Counted from the stretch's first letter, positions 7,113 to 14,699 are shown. The stretch: 15,246 nt of DNA from CAYQLT01 sp964418425 (GCA_964418425.1 CAYQLT010000059.1:1-15246); one strand, 5' to 3'. Notes: generated from the sequence alone by a model not told the origin. Made by a program: numbers and translations.

Positions 7113-7687
7113 CGGCCCGCCACCTCCTCGTATGCCCGCCGGATAGCTTCCAGGTTCGCATCTACCAGGTGCTGCTTCCCCCGGAACTTGTGGGTGAGGT
7201 GATGGCGCATCGCCTCAAGAAGGATCTCCTCCTGCAAAAGCCCGGCGGCCGCCACCAGCGCCCCCAGCATGGGGGTGTTGGGAATCGCCCGCCCCAGGGT
7301 CGCCAGCGCAATTCGGTTGGCGTCCACCGTCACCACCCGTACCAGGCGGCCGTCCAGCTCCAGGCGCTCCCGCAACGTCTGGGGGCCCAGCGGGGAGTTG
7401 ACCAGGATGACGCCGCCGTCCGGTACGCCCGCCGCGGGGTTGACGGCACCGATCAGGGAGGGGTCCAGCACGACCACGTAGCGCGGCGTGAGCACCGAGC
7501 AGTGCAGGCGGATGGGCTCATCGGCCACCCGGTTGTAAGCCACCACCGGCGCCCCCGACCGCTCGGGGCCGTACTCGGGAAACGCCTGGACGTACTTGCC
7601 CGTGGCGGCCAGCGCCTCCCCCAGCAAGAACGCGGCGGTCTTGGCTCCCTGCCCGCCCCGGCCATGCCATCGGATCTCCAGCACCAA
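7109..7687 (-). CDS. porG: pyruvate:ferredoxin oxidoreductase gamma subunit
   Basis: This is the gamma subunit (192 aa) of the four-subunit enzyme, a domain shared with 2-oxoacid and indolepyruvate ferredoxin oxidoreductases. It is thought to help bind coenzyme A. The diagnostic N-terminus IRWHGRGGQGAKTAA is present, followed by FPEYGPERSGAPV, also typical. The frame opens with TTG at 7687, nine bases after AGGAGG. A GTG one codon later (7684) is an equally possible start and gives nearly the same protein. It is the first gene of the porGDAB operon, 175 bases downstream of the glyA stop, with a candidate promoter in between. Confidence 0.93.
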   Translation of the reverse strand: MVLEIRWHGRGGQGAKTAAFLLGEALAATGKYVQAFPEYGPERSGAPVVAYNRVADEPIRLHCSVLTPRYVVVLDPSLIGAVNPAAGVPDGGVILVNSPLGPQTLRERLELDGRLVRVVTVDANRIALATLGRAIPNTPMLGALVAAAGLLQEEILLEAMRHHLTHKFRGKQHLVDANLEAIRRAYEEVAGR

Positions 7688-7752
7688 CGCCCTGCGCCTC
7701 CTCTCGCCCGGGCCGCCGGGGCCGGGTGGACCGGGCTTTTCCTGGTTGGAAC

Positions 7753-7781
7753 ATTGTGAACCTCTTCACGAGCGCTGCCAC
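7753..7781 (-). promoter_or_regulatory. candidate promoter of the por operon
   Basis: On the minus strand GTGGCA (7781-7776) and CACAAT (7758-7753), each four of six matches to consensus, are separated by 17 bases. This is the most AT-rich stretch in the glyA-porG interval. Transcription would begin near 7746. A 6-bp inverted repeat (7827-7832 with 7852-7857) between the glyA stop and this promoter could be a weak glyA terminator. Confidence 0.33.
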
Positions 7782-7863
7782 GCCCCAACCCCCGCTCGGC
7801 CCACCCGGCCTGCGGACCGTCTGCCCGGCAGCCGCCTGCCTCCTTGCAGCAGCTGCCCGCCGA

Positions 7864-9189
7864 TTACCAGCTCTTTCCCCGATAGATGGGGAACTGTTCG
7901 CACAACTCGGCAACGCGGCCCCGAACGCGCCGGCGCACCTGGGGTTCGTCGGGGTGGCTCAGCACCTCGTCGATGAGCGCGGCCACCAGGCGCATCTCCT
8001 CTTCGCGCAGGCCCCGGGTGGTCGCCGCCGGGGTACCGATACGAATGCCGCTGGCCACGGCGGGTGGCTGGGGATCGAAGGGGATCGCGTTCTTGTTGAC
8101 CGTCAGGCCCGCCTCATCCAGGAGTTGCTCCGCCTGCTTGCCGGTGAGGCCCCGGGAGCGTTGCACGTCCACCAAGATGAGGTGGTTGTCCGTGCCCCCC
8201 GAGACCAGGCGATAGCCGCGCTCGGCCAGGGCATCGGCCAGCGCGGCCGCGTTGGCCACCACCTGGCGCTGGTAGGCCCGAAACTCCTCGGACATGGCTT
8301 CCTTGAGGCATACCGCTTTGGCCGCGATGACGTGCATCAGGGGCCCTCCCTGGGTGCCGGGGAAGACGGCACGATCGATGTCCCGACCCAGCTCCGCCTT
8401 GCAGAAGATGAGCCCACCCCGAGGGCCCCGCAACGTCTTGTGGGTGGTGGTCGTGACATACTCGCTCCAGGGGATGGGGCTGGGATGCACGCCGGCGGCC
8501 ACAAGCCCTGCGATGTGGGCCATGTCCACCATCAGGGCGGCCCCCACCTCGTCGGCGATGGCCCGAAACCTGTCGAACTCGATCACCCGGGGGTACGCAC
8601 TGGCCCCGGCCACGATCAGCCGGGGCCGGTGCTCCCGGGCCAGCCGCAAGACCTCATCGTAGTCGATGCGTTCGGTTTGGGGATCCACGCCGTAATGTAC
8701 GAAGCGGAACCAGGCCCCCGAAAGGTTGGCCGGGCTGCCGTGGGTCAGGTGCCCGCCGTGGGCCAACTTCATGCCCAGTACCACGTCGCCAGGCTTGAGG
8801 GCCGCGAAGTAGACCGCGGCGTTGGCCTGGGCCCCGGAATGGGGCTGGACGTTGACGTGCTCGGCTCCGAACAGCTCGCGGGCCCGCTCGATGGCGAGAC
8901 GCTCCGCGATATCCACATACTCGCAGCCGCCATAGTAGCGGCGCCCCGGCAGGCCCTCGGCGTACTTGTTGGTCAGCACCGAGCCCTGCGCCCGCATCAC
9001 CGCGGGACTCGCGTAGTTTTCGGAGGCGATCAGCTCGAGGTGATCCTCCTGGCGGCGCAGCTCCAGGGCCAGCGCCTGCGCCAGTTCGGGGTCCACCGCC
9101 GCGACGATGGGGTCGACTTCCAGGGAGGACGCCACCGCAGCTGCCGAGGCACCGTCCCCGGGTGCCTGCCCGGATGCCGGAGCGTTCAA
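7864..9189 (-). CDS. glyA: serine hydroxymethyltransferase
   Basis: This cytoplasmic PLP enzyme interconverts serine and glycine and charges tetrahydrofolate with a one-carbon unit. The active-site lysine motif VTTTTHKTLRGPRGG is at 245-259, with K251 as the predicted Schiff-base lysine. Other hallmarks are ELIASENY (52-59), NKYAEGLPGRRYYGG (74-88) and VDMAHIAGLV (221-230). I chose the TTG at 9189 because a strong AAAGGAGG lies seven bases upstream and a good -10 box lies just before that. This gives 441 aa, about 20 more at the N-terminus than E. coli GlyA, in an Ala/Gly-rich stretch. The frame continues upstream to 9276, but that part would overlap the promoter. trpB2 lies upstream on the same strand, ending at 9307. 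Confidence 0.95.
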   Translation of the reverse strand: MNAPASGQAPGDGASAAAVASSLEVDPIVAAVDPELAQALALELRRQEDHLELIASENYASPAVMRAQGSVLTNKYAEGLPGRRYYGGCEYVDIAERLAIERARELFGAEHVNVQPHSGAQANAAVYFAALKPGDVVLGMKLAHGGHLTHGSPANLSGAWFRFVHYGVDPQTERIDYDEVLRLAREHRPRLIVAGASAYPRVIEFDRFRAIADEVGAALMVDMAHIAGLVAAGVHPSPIPWSEYVTTTTHKTLRGPRGGLIFCKAELGRDIDRAVFPGTQGGPLMHVIAAKAVCLKEAMSEEFRAYQRQVVANAAALADALAERGYRLVSGGTDNHLILVDVQRSRGLTGKQAEQLLDEAGLTVNKNAIPFDPQPPAVASGIRIGTPAATTRGLREEEMRLVAALIDEVLSHPDEPQVRRRVRGRVAELCEQFPIYRGKSW

Positions 9190-9223
9190 CGAGGGGCCTC
9201 CTTTCCTGTTTCGGCCACCTCCA

Positions 9224-9232
9224 ACTATAGCA
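9224..9232 (-). promoter_or_regulatory. extended -10 promoter of glyA
   Basis: The minus strand reads TGC-TATAGT (9232-9224), an extended -10 element (TGn plus five of six matches). No -35 is recognisable 17 bases upstream, which fits the extended -10 class. Transcription from about 9217 would give a leader of roughly 28 bases containing the AAAGGAGG ribosome site, which supports the TTG start at 9189. Confidence 0.55.
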
Positions 9233-9306
9233 CAGCCCGTCGGGGCCCGGCCGGCAGCGACCGCCCTTCGTGACATTCGTTCGGTACAAACGCCGCATCC
9301 CTGGCC

Positions 9307-10722
9307 TCAGGCCACCACCCTGGGAAGCGAAGCCAGGGCCTGCTCCACCAGTTCGGCCGGATACTCGTAGTCTTCCAGTCGCCCGGCCAGGTAGGCGTCA
9401 TAGGCGCCCAGGTCGAAGTACCCGTGGCCGCTGAGGTTGAACAGGATCACCCGGGGCCGACCCTCCTCACGGGCCGCCACCGCTTCGTCGATGGCCGCTC
9501 GCACCGCGTGGGCGGACTCGGGTGCGGGCACCAGCCCTTCGGTGCGGGCGAAGCGGGTGGCCGCCTCGAAGACGGCCAGCTGGCCGTAGGCCTTGGCCTC
9601 CACAAACCCGTCCGCGTACAGCCGGCACACCAGGGGAGCGTCCCCGTGGTAGCGCAGGCCGCCCGCGTGGATAGACGGCGGGATGAACGTGTGCCCCAGG
9701 GTATGCATGTGCAGGTAGGGGGTCAGGCCGGCCACGTCGCCAAAGTCGTAGCGCAGCTGACCCTTGGTGAGAGTCGGGCAGGCGGTCGGCTCCACCGCCA
9801 CCGCCCTCACCTGCCGGCGGCCCAGCAGCCGGTCCATGAGGAACGGGAAGCTGATCCCCGCGAAGTTGCTCCCGCCCCCGATGCAGCCGATCACCACGTC
9901 GGGATACTCGCCCAGCAGATCCAGCTGGGTGCGCGCCTCCAGCCCGATGATGGTCTGGTGCAGCAGCACGTGGTTGAGCACGCTGCCCAGGGAGTAGTTG
10001 GTGTCCGGATGGGTGGCCGCATCCTCCACCGCCTCGCTGATGGCGATACCCAGGCTTCCGGGGGAGTCCGGGGTGGCCTCCAGCACCCGGCGCCCGGCCT
10101 GGGTCTGTTCGCTGGGGCTGGGGATGACCCGGGCGCCCCACACCTCCATGAGATTGCGGCGGTACGGCTTCTGGTGGTAGCTCACCTTCACCATGTAGAC
10201 CGTGCACTGCAGGCCGAACTGGGAGCACGCGTACGCCAGCGCCGATCCCCACTGACCCGCGCCGGTCTCCGTGGCCAGGCGCCGGATCCCCTGGGCAGCG
10301 TTGTAGTAGGCCTGCGCGATGGCCGTGTTGGGCTTGTGGCTACCGGCGGGGCTCACGCCCTCGTACTTGTAATAGATTCGGGCGGGTGTCCCCAGCTCGG
10401 CCTCCAGCCGAAGCGCCCGGTATAGAGGGGTGGGCCGCCACACGCGGTAAGCTTCCAGGACGGGAGGGGGTATGTCGACCCAGCGCTGCTCGGCCACCTC
10501 CTGGGCGATCAGCGCCGGGGGAAAGATGGGGGCCAGGTCGTCGGGCGTTACCGGCTTGCCCGTGGCCGGATGGAGGGGAGGCAGGGGCTTGTTGGGCATG
10601 TCGGCCAGGATGTTGTACCATGCCCGCGGCATCCGATCCGCGGCGAGGTCGACGCGGCGAACCACCCGTCCACCGGGCGCGGGGGTCGGTTCGAAGCCGG
10701 AAGTGGCTGGGGAGCCGGACAC
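9307..10722 (-). CDS. TrpB2-type tryptophan synthase beta chain
   Basis: This PLP enzyme joins indole and serine to make tryptophan. Sequence features place it in the TrpB2 branch rather than the classical TrpB1: the N-terminal MPRAWYNILADMP block, RPTPLYRA, and YYKYEGVSPAGSHKPNT, with K130 as the PLP lysine. The catalytic glutamate is in TETGAGQWG (E152), and the phosphate loop is CIGGGSNFAG (280-289). With the GTG at 10722, nine bases after GAGAGGAG, the protein is 471 aa, slightly long because of about 20 extra N-terminal residues. The same frame runs open to 11589 but there lies antisense to the hydrolase gene, so I reject that extension. No trpA or other trp gene is nearby, which fits a stand-alone indole-salvage role. 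glyA follows on the same strand. Confidence 0.92.
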   Translation of the reverse strand: MSGSPATSGFEPTPAPGGRVVRRVDLAADRMPRAWYNILADMPNKPLPPLHPATGKPVTPDDLAPIFPPALIAQEVAEQRWVDIPPPVLEAYRVWRPTPLYRALRLEAELGTPARIYYKYEGVSPAGSHKPNTAIAQAYYNAAQGIRRLATETGAGQWGSALAYACSQFGLQCTVYMVKVSYHQKPYRRNLMEVWGARVIPSPSEQTQAGRRVLEATPDSPGSLGIAISEAVEDAATHPDTNYSLGSVLNHVLLHQTIIGLEARTQLDLLGEYPDVVIGCIGGGSNFAGISFPFLMDRLLGRRQVRAVAVEPTACPTLTKGQLRYDFGDVAGLTPYLHMHTLGHTFIPPSIHAGGLRYHGDAPLVCRLYADGFVEAKAYGQLAVFEAATRFARTEGLVPAPESAHAVRAAIDEAVAAREEGRPRVILFNLSGHGYFDLGAYDAYLAGRLEDYEYPAELVEQALASLPRVVA

Positions 10723-10962
10723 GGAGCACCACTCCTCTCGTCTGCGCTCTTCCCTGCACGGCCGCATCCAGGCCCGGGCGACCGTGCGCTCGTCTGGGGC
10801 TGGTCGGACGGGCCAGGGAACTTCGACGCCGACCACCAAAACCCTCTGCGCCCCACGGCCCACGCCTCGTGCGACCTCCCGAACCCCGGGGCGCGGCCCG
10901 GCGCCCGGCTTGCCGGTGCCGCCCGACGTCGGACGCCCGAACCACGGGAAAGGGGAGTGCCG

Positions 10963-11598
10963 ATGAAAGTCCTGAGCCTGGCGGTAGGCCCTGTTCAGGC
11001 CAATTGCTACCTGGTGGGTGACCCTGCGTCGGGGTCGGCCGCCATCATCGACCCGGGCGACGAGGCCGAACGCATCCTGCGGGAGCTTCCAGCCCAGTGG
11101 AGGGTGAGCTGGATCCTGGTCACCCACGCGCACTTCGACCACGTGGGGGCGGTCGGGGCGCTGAAGGCTCGTACCGGTGCACCCTTCCTGATGCACCCGG
11201 CCGACCTGGAGCTCTTGCGCCAGGCGCCCGAGACCTCCCGTCTGTTTCTGGGCCAACCCGTGCCCCCGCCCCCCGAGCCGGACGCGCCCCTTGCCCATGG
11301 CCAGCGGCTGGAGTTGGGCGCGCTCACCCTGGAGGTTCGCCATACCCCGGGCCACAGCCCCGGCAGCGTGAGCCTGGTGGTGTGGGGCGAGCCGCCGGCG
11401 GTGTTCAGTGGTGACGCGCTGTTTGCGGGCAGCATCGGGCGAACCGACCTCCCGCAAGCCAGCCACTCGGAGCTTTTGGCCTCGATTCGCCGGGAACTCC
11501 TGGTCCTGGAAGACCGAACGCTGGTGTATCCGGGCCACGGCCCCACCACCACCATCGGCCACGAGCGGCGGACGAACCCGTTTCTTCAAGGCCTTTGA
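10963..11598 (+). CDS. metallo-beta-lactamase-fold hydrolase (glyoxalase II-like)
   Basis: This soluble 211-aa hydrolase has the complete dinuclear-metal site of the family: the HAHFDH motif at 55-60, H131 in TPGHSPG, D151 in SGDALF, and H192 in YPGHGP. Size and motif spacing match the YcbL/GloB-like group, which act on thioesters such as S-lactoylglutathione analogues or related substrates. It lacks the C-terminal glutathione-binding domain of true glyoxalase II, and the physiological substrate is unknown. The ATG at 10963 is preceded by AAAGGGGAG. It is divergent from trpB2 across 240 bases in which I see no convincing promoter on either strand. plsY follows 84 bases downstream on the same strand. 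Confidence 0.9.
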   Translation: MKVLSLAVGPVQANCYLVGDPASGSAAIIDPGDEAERILRELPAQWRVSWILVTHAHFDHVGAVGALKARTGAPFLMHPADLELLRQAPETSRLFLGQPVPPPPEPDAPLAHGQRLELGALTLEVRHTPGHSPGSVSLVVWGEPPAVFSGDALFAGSIGRTDLPQASHSELLASIRRELLVLEDRTLVYPGHGPTTTIGHERRTNPFLQGL

Positions 11599-11682
11599 GG
11601 GCGGCGCAGGGGAGGGCAGCGCCAGAGCCGAAGGAATCAGGGGAAATCTTTACCCGCTCAAGCCCCAGGGGGGCATGCCTTC

Positions 11683-12285
11683 ATGGCCTGGCTTGTCGTG
11701 CTGGGTGGTTATGTGCTCGGGTCCATACTTCCTGCGGAGTGGCTCGTCCGGCGCCGAACAGGGCACACCCCCCATGAGCTGGGGGACAACCCGGGGGGTG
11801 CAGGGGCCTGGCGGCTTGCGGGCCCCGTGGCCGGCATCACGACCATCCTCTTCGACCTCGCCAAGGGAGCGCTTCCGGTGGCAGCGGCGGACCGGCTGGG
11901 TCTGAGCGGGGGATGGCTGGCGGCGGCGGCCGTGGCCCCCGTGGCGGGGCATAACTGGCCGTTTTACCGGCCCTGGAAGGGAGGGCGAGGCCTGGGCGCG
12001 GCGACCGGCGCCCTGTTCGTCCTGGCCTTTCGCTCCGTGCTGCCCGCCTACGTGGTGGGAGCTGCGGCCGCGCTATGGCGCCGGTGGGTGCCCACCGTCG
12101 GTATCGTGGCCTTCCCCCTCGGGCTCGTCCTGATGGTGTGGCACGACGTGCCTGCCGACCGGGTGGGGGCGGCGATGGCGGTGATGCTCGCGGTGGCAGT
12201 TCGCCAGCTTCCCTGGGTACTCAACCAGTGGCGGCAGGGTCAACCCGTCATCCCGCGCCGGGGCCCGCGCGGCGCAGCCCGATGA
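11683..12285 (+). CDS. PlsY-like acyl-phosphate:glycerol-3-phosphate acyltransferase
   Basis: This is an integral membrane protein of 200 aa with about five hydrophobic segments. PlsY transfers an acyl group from acyl-phosphate to glycerol-3-phosphate, the first step of phospholipid synthesis. Motif 1 resembles GSILPAEWLV (13-22). Motif 3 is good: GHNWPFYRPWKGGRGLGAATG (89-109), against the usual GHxFPxxxxFKGGKGVATxxG. Motif 2 is divergent: the usual GSGNxGATNxxR is GDNPGGAGAWR (34-44), although the Arg and the following FDLAKG are kept. It may therefore be a PlsY paralogue with altered substrate preference. The ATG at 11683 has only a weak G-rich ribosome site. Its stop overlaps the start of the DegV/FakB gene by ATGA, so the two are translationally coupled. 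Confidence 0.78.
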   Translation: MAWLVVLGGYVLGSILPAEWLVRRRTGHTPHELGDNPGGAGAWRLAGPVAGITTILFDLAKGALPVAAADRLGLSGGWLAAAAVAPVAGHNWPFYRPWKGGRGLGAATGALFVLAFRSVLPAYVVGAAAALWRRWVPTVGIVAFPLGLVLMVWHDVPADRVGAAMAVMLAVAVRQLPWVLNQWRQGQPVIPRRGPRGAAR

Positions 12286-13151
12286 GCGGACCGCCCGGCC
12301 CCGGGCCCCGGGGCGGCGTGGGTGTCGTCACCGACTCGGTGGCCTGCGTGCCGGCCGAACTGAAGCAGACGCTGCCCATGGAGGTGGTGCCCGTCTGGAT
12401 CCACCTGGGCGGGCAGAGCTTTCGGGACGGGGTGGACATTGAGGCGCAGGAGGTATACCGCCGACTGCGTGCGGGGGAGGTGGCCACCACCTCGGCGCCT
12501 CCACCCGCCGATTTCCTGGCAGCTTTCCGGCGGCTGTCACGGCGTGGGATGCGCCAGGCGGTGGTGATCACCCTGCCTCCCGAGATGACCGCGATTTATC
12601 AGAACGCGCGCATTGCGGCCCGGCAGAGCGACCTATCCGTGGAGGTGCTGGACTGCCGAACCGCCGCGGCTGCCCAGGGATGGGTGGCCATCGAGGCCGC
12701 CCGGGCCGCTGCACGAGGTGGCGGACTTGCGGAGGTTGTGGCCAGGGCCCGGGAGGTGGCCGCCAGGGCCCGCCTTTTCGCTATGGTGCCCGAGTTGCGC
12801 TATCTACGCCGCGGTGGTCGTCTCGTCCAGGGACTGGCTCGGGTGGGAGCCGCCTTGGGTGTGGTTCCCATCCTGTCCCTGGGGGCGTCGGGCAAGATCG
12901 AACCCGTTGCCCTGACCCGCAGCCCGGAGGCGGGCGAAGAGCGCATCGTGCGTGAGATGCGGGCGGATGCAGGCCGAGGCCGGCTTCACGTGACGGTCAT
13001 GGAGGCGGACGCAAAAGAGCAAGCCATGAGCCTGGCGGAGCGCATCCGGGCAGAGCTCGGGCCGGCCGAGTGCTTCATGGTTCCCTTCACGCCCGCCATG
13101 GGGGTACACGCCGGGCCCGGCATCGTAGGGGTCGGGTACTGGGTTGAATGA
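12282..13151 (+). CDS. DegV/FakB-family fatty-acid-binding protein
   Basis: This cytoplasmic protein of 289 aa binds a fatty acid. In known systems FakB presents the fatty acid to the kinase FakA, which makes acyl-phosphate for PlsY. Family marks are VVTDSVACVP (15-24), the TTSAPPP block (69-75), ITLPPEMTAIYQNA (96-109), YLRRGGRL and FTPAMGVHAGPG near the C-terminus. The ATG at 12282 sits in an ATGA overlap with the plsY-like gene and has no separate ribosome site, so translation probably depends on re-initiation. The operon arrangement with a PlsY homologue supports a role in fatty-acid incorporation. No fakA is in the window. Which fatty acid is bound cannot be read from the sequence. Confidence 0.88.
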   Translation: MSGPPGPGPRGGVGVVTDSVACVPAELKQTLPMEVVPVWIHLGGQSFRDGVDIEAQEVYRRLRAGEVATTSAPPPADFLAAFRRLSRRGMRQAVVITLPPEMTAIYQNARIAARQSDLSVEVLDCRTAAAAQGWVAIEAARAAARGGGLAEVVARAREVAARARLFAMVPELRYLRRGGRLVQGLARVGAALGVVPILSLGASGKIEPVALTRSPEAGEERIVREMRADAGRGRLHVTVMEADAKEQAMSLAERIRAELGPAECFMVPFTPAMGVHAGPGIVGVGYWVE

Positions 13152-13454
13152 GGGGCGGCGGGCGCCGGGATGGGGTGGCACACAGGACACCGGTTGCCTC
13201 TCGCCGTCGGCCGCACCGGGGGGCGTCCCAGCTTGATCCGGCAGCCCGCCTGCCAGGGTTGAAACGGTATCTAAACAGTAAGCCCCCGCCCCCGGCGGGC
13301 GCGAGGGCGGGTTGTCCCGACTCCGGGAGGACGTATGTCCCTCGAGGGCAGGGACAACTGACCCGGCAGGGGTGCCGGCAGGCGCGGGGCGGGTCTGCCT
13401 TGACAAGGTGGCAGGCCCATGGTAAGCCGAAGGCAGCCGTGGGAGGGGCAGCGG
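13152..13454 (+). promoter_or_regulatory. tyrS upstream region with tandem hairpins
   Basis: This 303-base stretch has no convincing gene. Its first 100 bases show nothing clear. An AT-rich patch (13259-13281) may hold the tyrS promoter, but no good -35/-10 pair is visible. Then come four hairpins. A: CCCGCCC 13285-13291 can pair with 13305-13311, or its first six bases with 13294-13299. B: 13311-13318 with 13351-13358, an 8-bp perfect stem with an inner 4-bp stem 13329-13332/13337-13340. C: 13363-13368 with 13373-13378, GGGG loop. D: 13391-13399 with 13410-13418, nine pairs including one G-U. An 8-codon open frame with a GGGAGG site runs 13335-13361. A T-box is the usual leader for tyrS in Bacillota, but its TGGNACC core is not found. 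Confidence 0.45.
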
Positions 13455-14699
13455 ATGGCGTTGGGCAGGGCTTTGAGCGTTTTGCGGGAGCGCGGGCTGG
13501 TGGCGCAGGTCACCCACGAGGAGGAACTCGCCCGCCTTTTGGACCGTGAGCCCGTCACGGTCTACCTGGGGATCGACCCGACCGCCGACAGCCTGCACAT
13601 CGGGCATCTGCGACCCATCATGGTGCTGGTGCACCTGCAGCGGGCGGGTCACCGGCCCATCGCGCTGGTGGGAGGCGGCACCGCCATGATCGGCGACCCC
13701 AGCGGCAGGACCGAGATGCGGCCCATGCTGCTGCGAGAGCAGATCGCCCACAACGCCGAGAGGTTCCGCCAGCAGCTGCAGCGGTTCCTGGACTTCCGGG
13801 ACGGGCGCGCCCTCCTGCTGGACAACGCGGAGTGGCTGTTGCCGCTCAACTACATCGAGTTCCTGCGGGAAGTGGGCTCACAGTTCAGCGTCAACCACAT
13901 GCTGGCCGCCGAGGCCTTCCGCAGCCGCCTGGAGCGGGGGCTATCCTTCATCGAGTTCAACTACATGCTGTTGCAGGCGTATGACTACCTCACCCTGTAT
14001 CGCAGGTACGGCTGCCGGCTGCAGGTGGGTGGGGACGACCAGTGGTCCAACATCCTTGCCGGCGTTGACCTGATCCGGCGCCTGGAGCGGGCCACGGCCT
14101 TTGCGCTGACCTGCCCTTTGGCGGTGACTGCAAGCGGCGTCAAGATGGGCAAGACCGAGGCCGGCACCATCTGGCTTGACCCGGACAAGACCAGCCCCTA
14201 CGAGTTCTTCCAGTACTGGAGGAGCGTGGAGGACGCTGACGTGGAGCGCTTCCTGGCCATTTACACGCTGTTGCCCATGGAGGAGGTTCGCCGGCTCGGG
14301 GCCCTGAGGGGAACGGAAGTCAACCGGGCCAAGAAGGTGCTCGCTTACGAGGTGACCCGCTTGGTTCATGGCGAAGCAGCAGCCCGCCAGGCGCTGGAGG
14401 CGGCGGAGGCGTTGTTCGAACGGCGCGAAGGGAGTCCGGGAACCATCGAGGCGGCGCCCACCACCCACGTACCCCCCGAACAGCTCGCTTCGGGCATCGG
14501 TATCGTGGACCTGGCGGTGCGTTGCGGCCTTGTGCCCTCACGCAGCGAAGCTCGCCGTCTCATCGAGCAGGGAGGCCTCTACCTCAACGACCGGCGGGTC
14601 GAGGGACCCGACCGGACCGTGGGGCCGGGCGACCTGGTGGACGGGCGCATTCTGCTGCGCAAGGGCCGCAAAGTGTACCATCAAGTCAAGGTGGGCTGA
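13455..14699 (+). CDS. tyrS: tyrosyl-tRNA synthetase
   Basis: This class I synthetase charges tRNA-Tyr in the cytoplasm. With the ATG at 13455 it is 414 aa, the usual size. The catalytic domain shows GIDPTADSLHIGHL with the HIGH motif at 48-51, GDPSGRTEMR (80-89), tyrosine-site residues in LLQAYDYLTLY and GGDDQWSNI (192-200), and the KMSKS equivalent KMGKT (230-234). A C-terminal S4 RNA-binding domain begins near 350 (VPSRSEARRLIEQGGLYLN). I prefer 13455 because GGGAGGGG lies six bases upstream and the product starts at the usual distance from the RERGL helix. An ATG at 13419 (12 residues longer) also has a possible site, AAGGTGG, partly inside hairpin D. The gene converges on the PDZ gene 42 bases away with no clear terminator. 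Confidence 0.95.
   Translation: MALGRALSVLRERGLVAQVTHEEELARLLDREPVTVYLGIDPTADSLHIGHLRPIMVLVHLQRAGHRPIALVGGGTAMIGDPSGRTEMRPMLLREQIAHNAERFRQQLQRFLDFRDGRALLLDNAEWLLPLNYIEFLREVGSQFSVNHMLAAEAFRSRLERGLSFIEFNYMLLQAYDYLTLYRRYGCRLQVGGDDQWSNILAGVDLIRRLERATAFALTCPLAVTASGVKMGKTEAGTIWLDPDKTSPYEFFQYWRSVEDADVERFLAIYTLLPMEEVRRLGALRGTEVNRAKKVLAYEVTRLVHGEAAARQALEAAEALFERREGSPGTIEAAPTTHVPPEQLASGIGIVDLAVRCGLVPSRSEARRLIEQGGLYLNDRRVEGPDRTVGPGDLVDGRILLRKGRKVYHQVKVG

Noticed and set aside
7726..9273. 515-codon plus-strand frame opposite glyA
   Set aside because: The glyA frame has complete SHMT motifs, a promoter and a ribosome site; the opposite frame has none.
10681..10705. tRNA T-arm-like GGTTCGAAGCC
   Set aside because: The flanking bases form only a three-pair stem, no acceptor or anticodon arm fits, and the stretch lies inside the trpB2 N-terminal coding region.
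10723..10962. Extra small gene or clear promoter between trpB2 and the hydrolase gene
   Set aside because: No frame here has a ribosome site and a plausible protein, and no convincing -35/-10 pair is visible on either strand. It must contain divergent promoters, but I cannot place them.
10723..11589. N-terminal extension of trpB2 to 11589
   Set aside because: It would run antisense through the hydrolase gene and more than double the usual lead-in. The GTG at 10722 has a ribosome site and gives a normal TrpB2.
13400..13428. TTGACA as a tyrS promoter -35
   Set aside because: The hexamer is perfect, but 16-18 bases downstream no -10 resemblance exists (TAAGCC at 17), and it lies in the loop of hairpin D.
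13165..13450. T-box riboswitch before tyrS
   Set aside because: GGGTGGCAC (13174-13182) and AAGGTGGCA (13405-13413) resemble parts of the T-box core, but neither continues as TGGNACC. The first directly follows the degV stop with no room for Stem I.
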